Source of the DNA: Candidatus Solibacter usitatus
GTDB taxonomy: Bacteria; Acidobacteriota; Terriglobia; Bryobacterales; Bryobacteraceae
Direction of reading: 5' to 3'
Length of the DNA stretch: 32,207 nt
Assembly (NCBI GenBank): GCA_016213245.1
Contig: JACRBC010000145.1
Span: forward strand, 1 to 32,207
The notes below the pieces were generated by a model. The model was not told the origin of the DNA, did no database searches, and saw only the letters and a program-made list of their open reading frames with translations. The position numbers were made by a program, and so were the translations under genes. Below are positions 31,605-32,207 of the stretch, in pieces; the stretch's first letter is position 1; each line of letters begins with the position of its first letter.

Positions 31605-32207
31605 ATGAGAGGACTCCTCCTTCTGCTGGCCGCCGCCGTGGCATGCATCCCCCTCCGTGCGCAACTCGTCCTCGACCGCTACTCCACTTTGGTGGTCTCT
31701 TCCCGCGAACCGGAGTCGCTGCGCAAGGCCGCCGCCGACCTTGCCGCCGACCTCGAGCGCGTCTTCGGCGCCCGGCCGCCCATGGCCGAAACCGCACCCG
31801 CTCGCGGTCCTGCCATCGTCGTGGCTCTTCGCCACAACCTGCCCGCGGGCCTGCGCCCGCCCGAGCAGCCGGAAACGCCCCTCCTCCAGGCCGCCGGCGG
31901 CAATCTGATCCTCACCGGCTCGGACCCGCGCGGCGCCATATACGCCGTCTATGAGTTCTCCCACCGGCACCTCGGCGTCGATCCCCTCCATTGGTGGACT
32001 GACCACGAGCCGGAGAAGAAAAAGCGAATCAGCCTTCCCTCCGGCTACCGCTTCTCGCCCGGACCTCCCATATGCGCTAACTTAATTGGTCAAGGCGGAG
32101 AGGGGGCCGAGCTGTTTGCCGGGTGCGCCGTCGAGGGGCATCGTACAGGTGACGACGCAAGCGTCGATGGGCGTGAACCAGGTGGCCAAGAGGCAATTGG
32201 CCCAGGA
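31605..32207 (+). pseudogene. GH115-like glycosidase N-terminus, family similarity lost after about 32070
   Basis: The ATG at 31605 starts a signal peptide (MRGLLLLLAAAVACIPLRAQ) and a sequence like the N-terminal domain of GH115 alpha-glucuronidases: 'EPESLRKAAADLAADLERVF', 'NLILTGSDPRGAIYAVYEFS' and 'HLGVDPLHWWTDHEPEKKKR'. Family members then continue with a 'YRGWFINDED'-like block leading into the catalytic domain. Here, after 'SPGPP' (about residue 155), the frame stays open to the window edge but has no such sequence, and its third-position GC bias disappears. The simplest reading is interruption or truncation at about 32070. An assembly junction is the alternative. The GH115 call rests on memory of the family. 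Confidence 0.55.
32082..32207 (-). CDS. C-terminal fragment of an unidentified gene at the GH115 junction
   Basis: On the - strand one frame is open from the window edge to a TAA at 32082-32084, encoding 41 residues (SWANCLLATWFTPIDACVVT ... LGPLSALTN). Its third codon positions are mostly G or C, unlike the overlapping + frame, which suggests that this is the true coding strand here. The stop lies only about 12 bp from the point where GH115 similarity ends, as would be expected if a mobile element's transposase ended near its terminal repeat. I do not recognise the residues as a transposase, so the identity is open. Confidence 0.4.
   Translation of the reverse strand, partial: SWANCLLATWFTPIDACVVTCTMPLDGAPGKQLGPLSALTN

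Noticed and set aside
1..32207. tRNA, rRNA or phage genes
   Set aside because: I found no tRNA cloverleaf, rRNA segment, integrase or phage structural gene on either strand. The only hint of mobility is the junction at about 32070.

Overview
This is a GC-rich bacterial window, most likely from an Acidobacteriota of the Bryobacterales / Candidatus Solibacter type. That placement is an inference from gene content. Two secreted proteins end in the C-terminal domain first defined in Solibacter (TIGR03437 type). There is also an Oar-like TonB-dependent receptor with an N-terminal carboxypeptidase-regulatory domain, an NHL-repeat protein, a decaheme cytochrome/porin pair, and the 'NAxxSTGPRT' family protein that I recall as common in acidobacteria. 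No rRNA, tRNA or taxonomic marker is present to settle it.

Layout. Positions 1-7522 hold a Tad/Flp pilus secretion operon on the + strand: the last codons of a CpaA-type prepilin peptidase, a ~370-bp in-phase tandem repeat, then cpaB, cpaC (secretin), cpaE/tadZ, cpaF/tadA, tadB and tadC. A 33-residue membrane peptide (7598-7699) follows. Next come a secreted 1005-aa beta-propeller protein with the Solibacter C-terminal domain (7836-10853) and a small outer-membrane barrel (10942-11592). Positions 11662-14909 carry a putative extracellular electron conduit: a periplasmic protein with ten CXXCH haem sites, a translationally coupled 660-aa outer-membrane barrel, and a three-helix membrane protein.

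On the - strand, 16546-14934 is a compact erpA - murQ - rhodanese cluster. On the + strand, 16796-18477 is an ECF sigma factor / zinc-type anti-sigma factor / CpxP-Spy-like membrane protein trio, probably an envelope-stress module. An NCS1 (CodB-like) permease follows.

From 19.9 to 25.1 kb the region is patchy. It holds a ParD/ParE-type pair whose toxin is cut short, a CurA-type NAD(P)H oxidoreductase, a three-module secreted esterase / DUF1349-like / TolB-like propeller protein, a small membrane ORF, an MNT nucleotidyltransferase gene beside an internally deleted HEPN gene, and a single-domain globin. In both toxin-antitoxin-like loci the antitoxin-type gene is intact and the toxin-type gene is damaged.

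From 25.4 kb on there is the TonB receptor (with a terminator-like hairpin just before its start), the STGPRT-motif protein (also preceded by a terminator-like hairpin), the NHL/Solibacter-domain protein on the - strand, and a divergent GH115-like gene that loses family similarity at about 32070, where a short - strand coding fragment begins. Nothing here is a clear, complete, undescribed system. The best leads are the in-phase repeat inside the Tad operon, the two decayed toxin genes, the leader hairpins, the trimodular hydrolase, and the GH115 junction.
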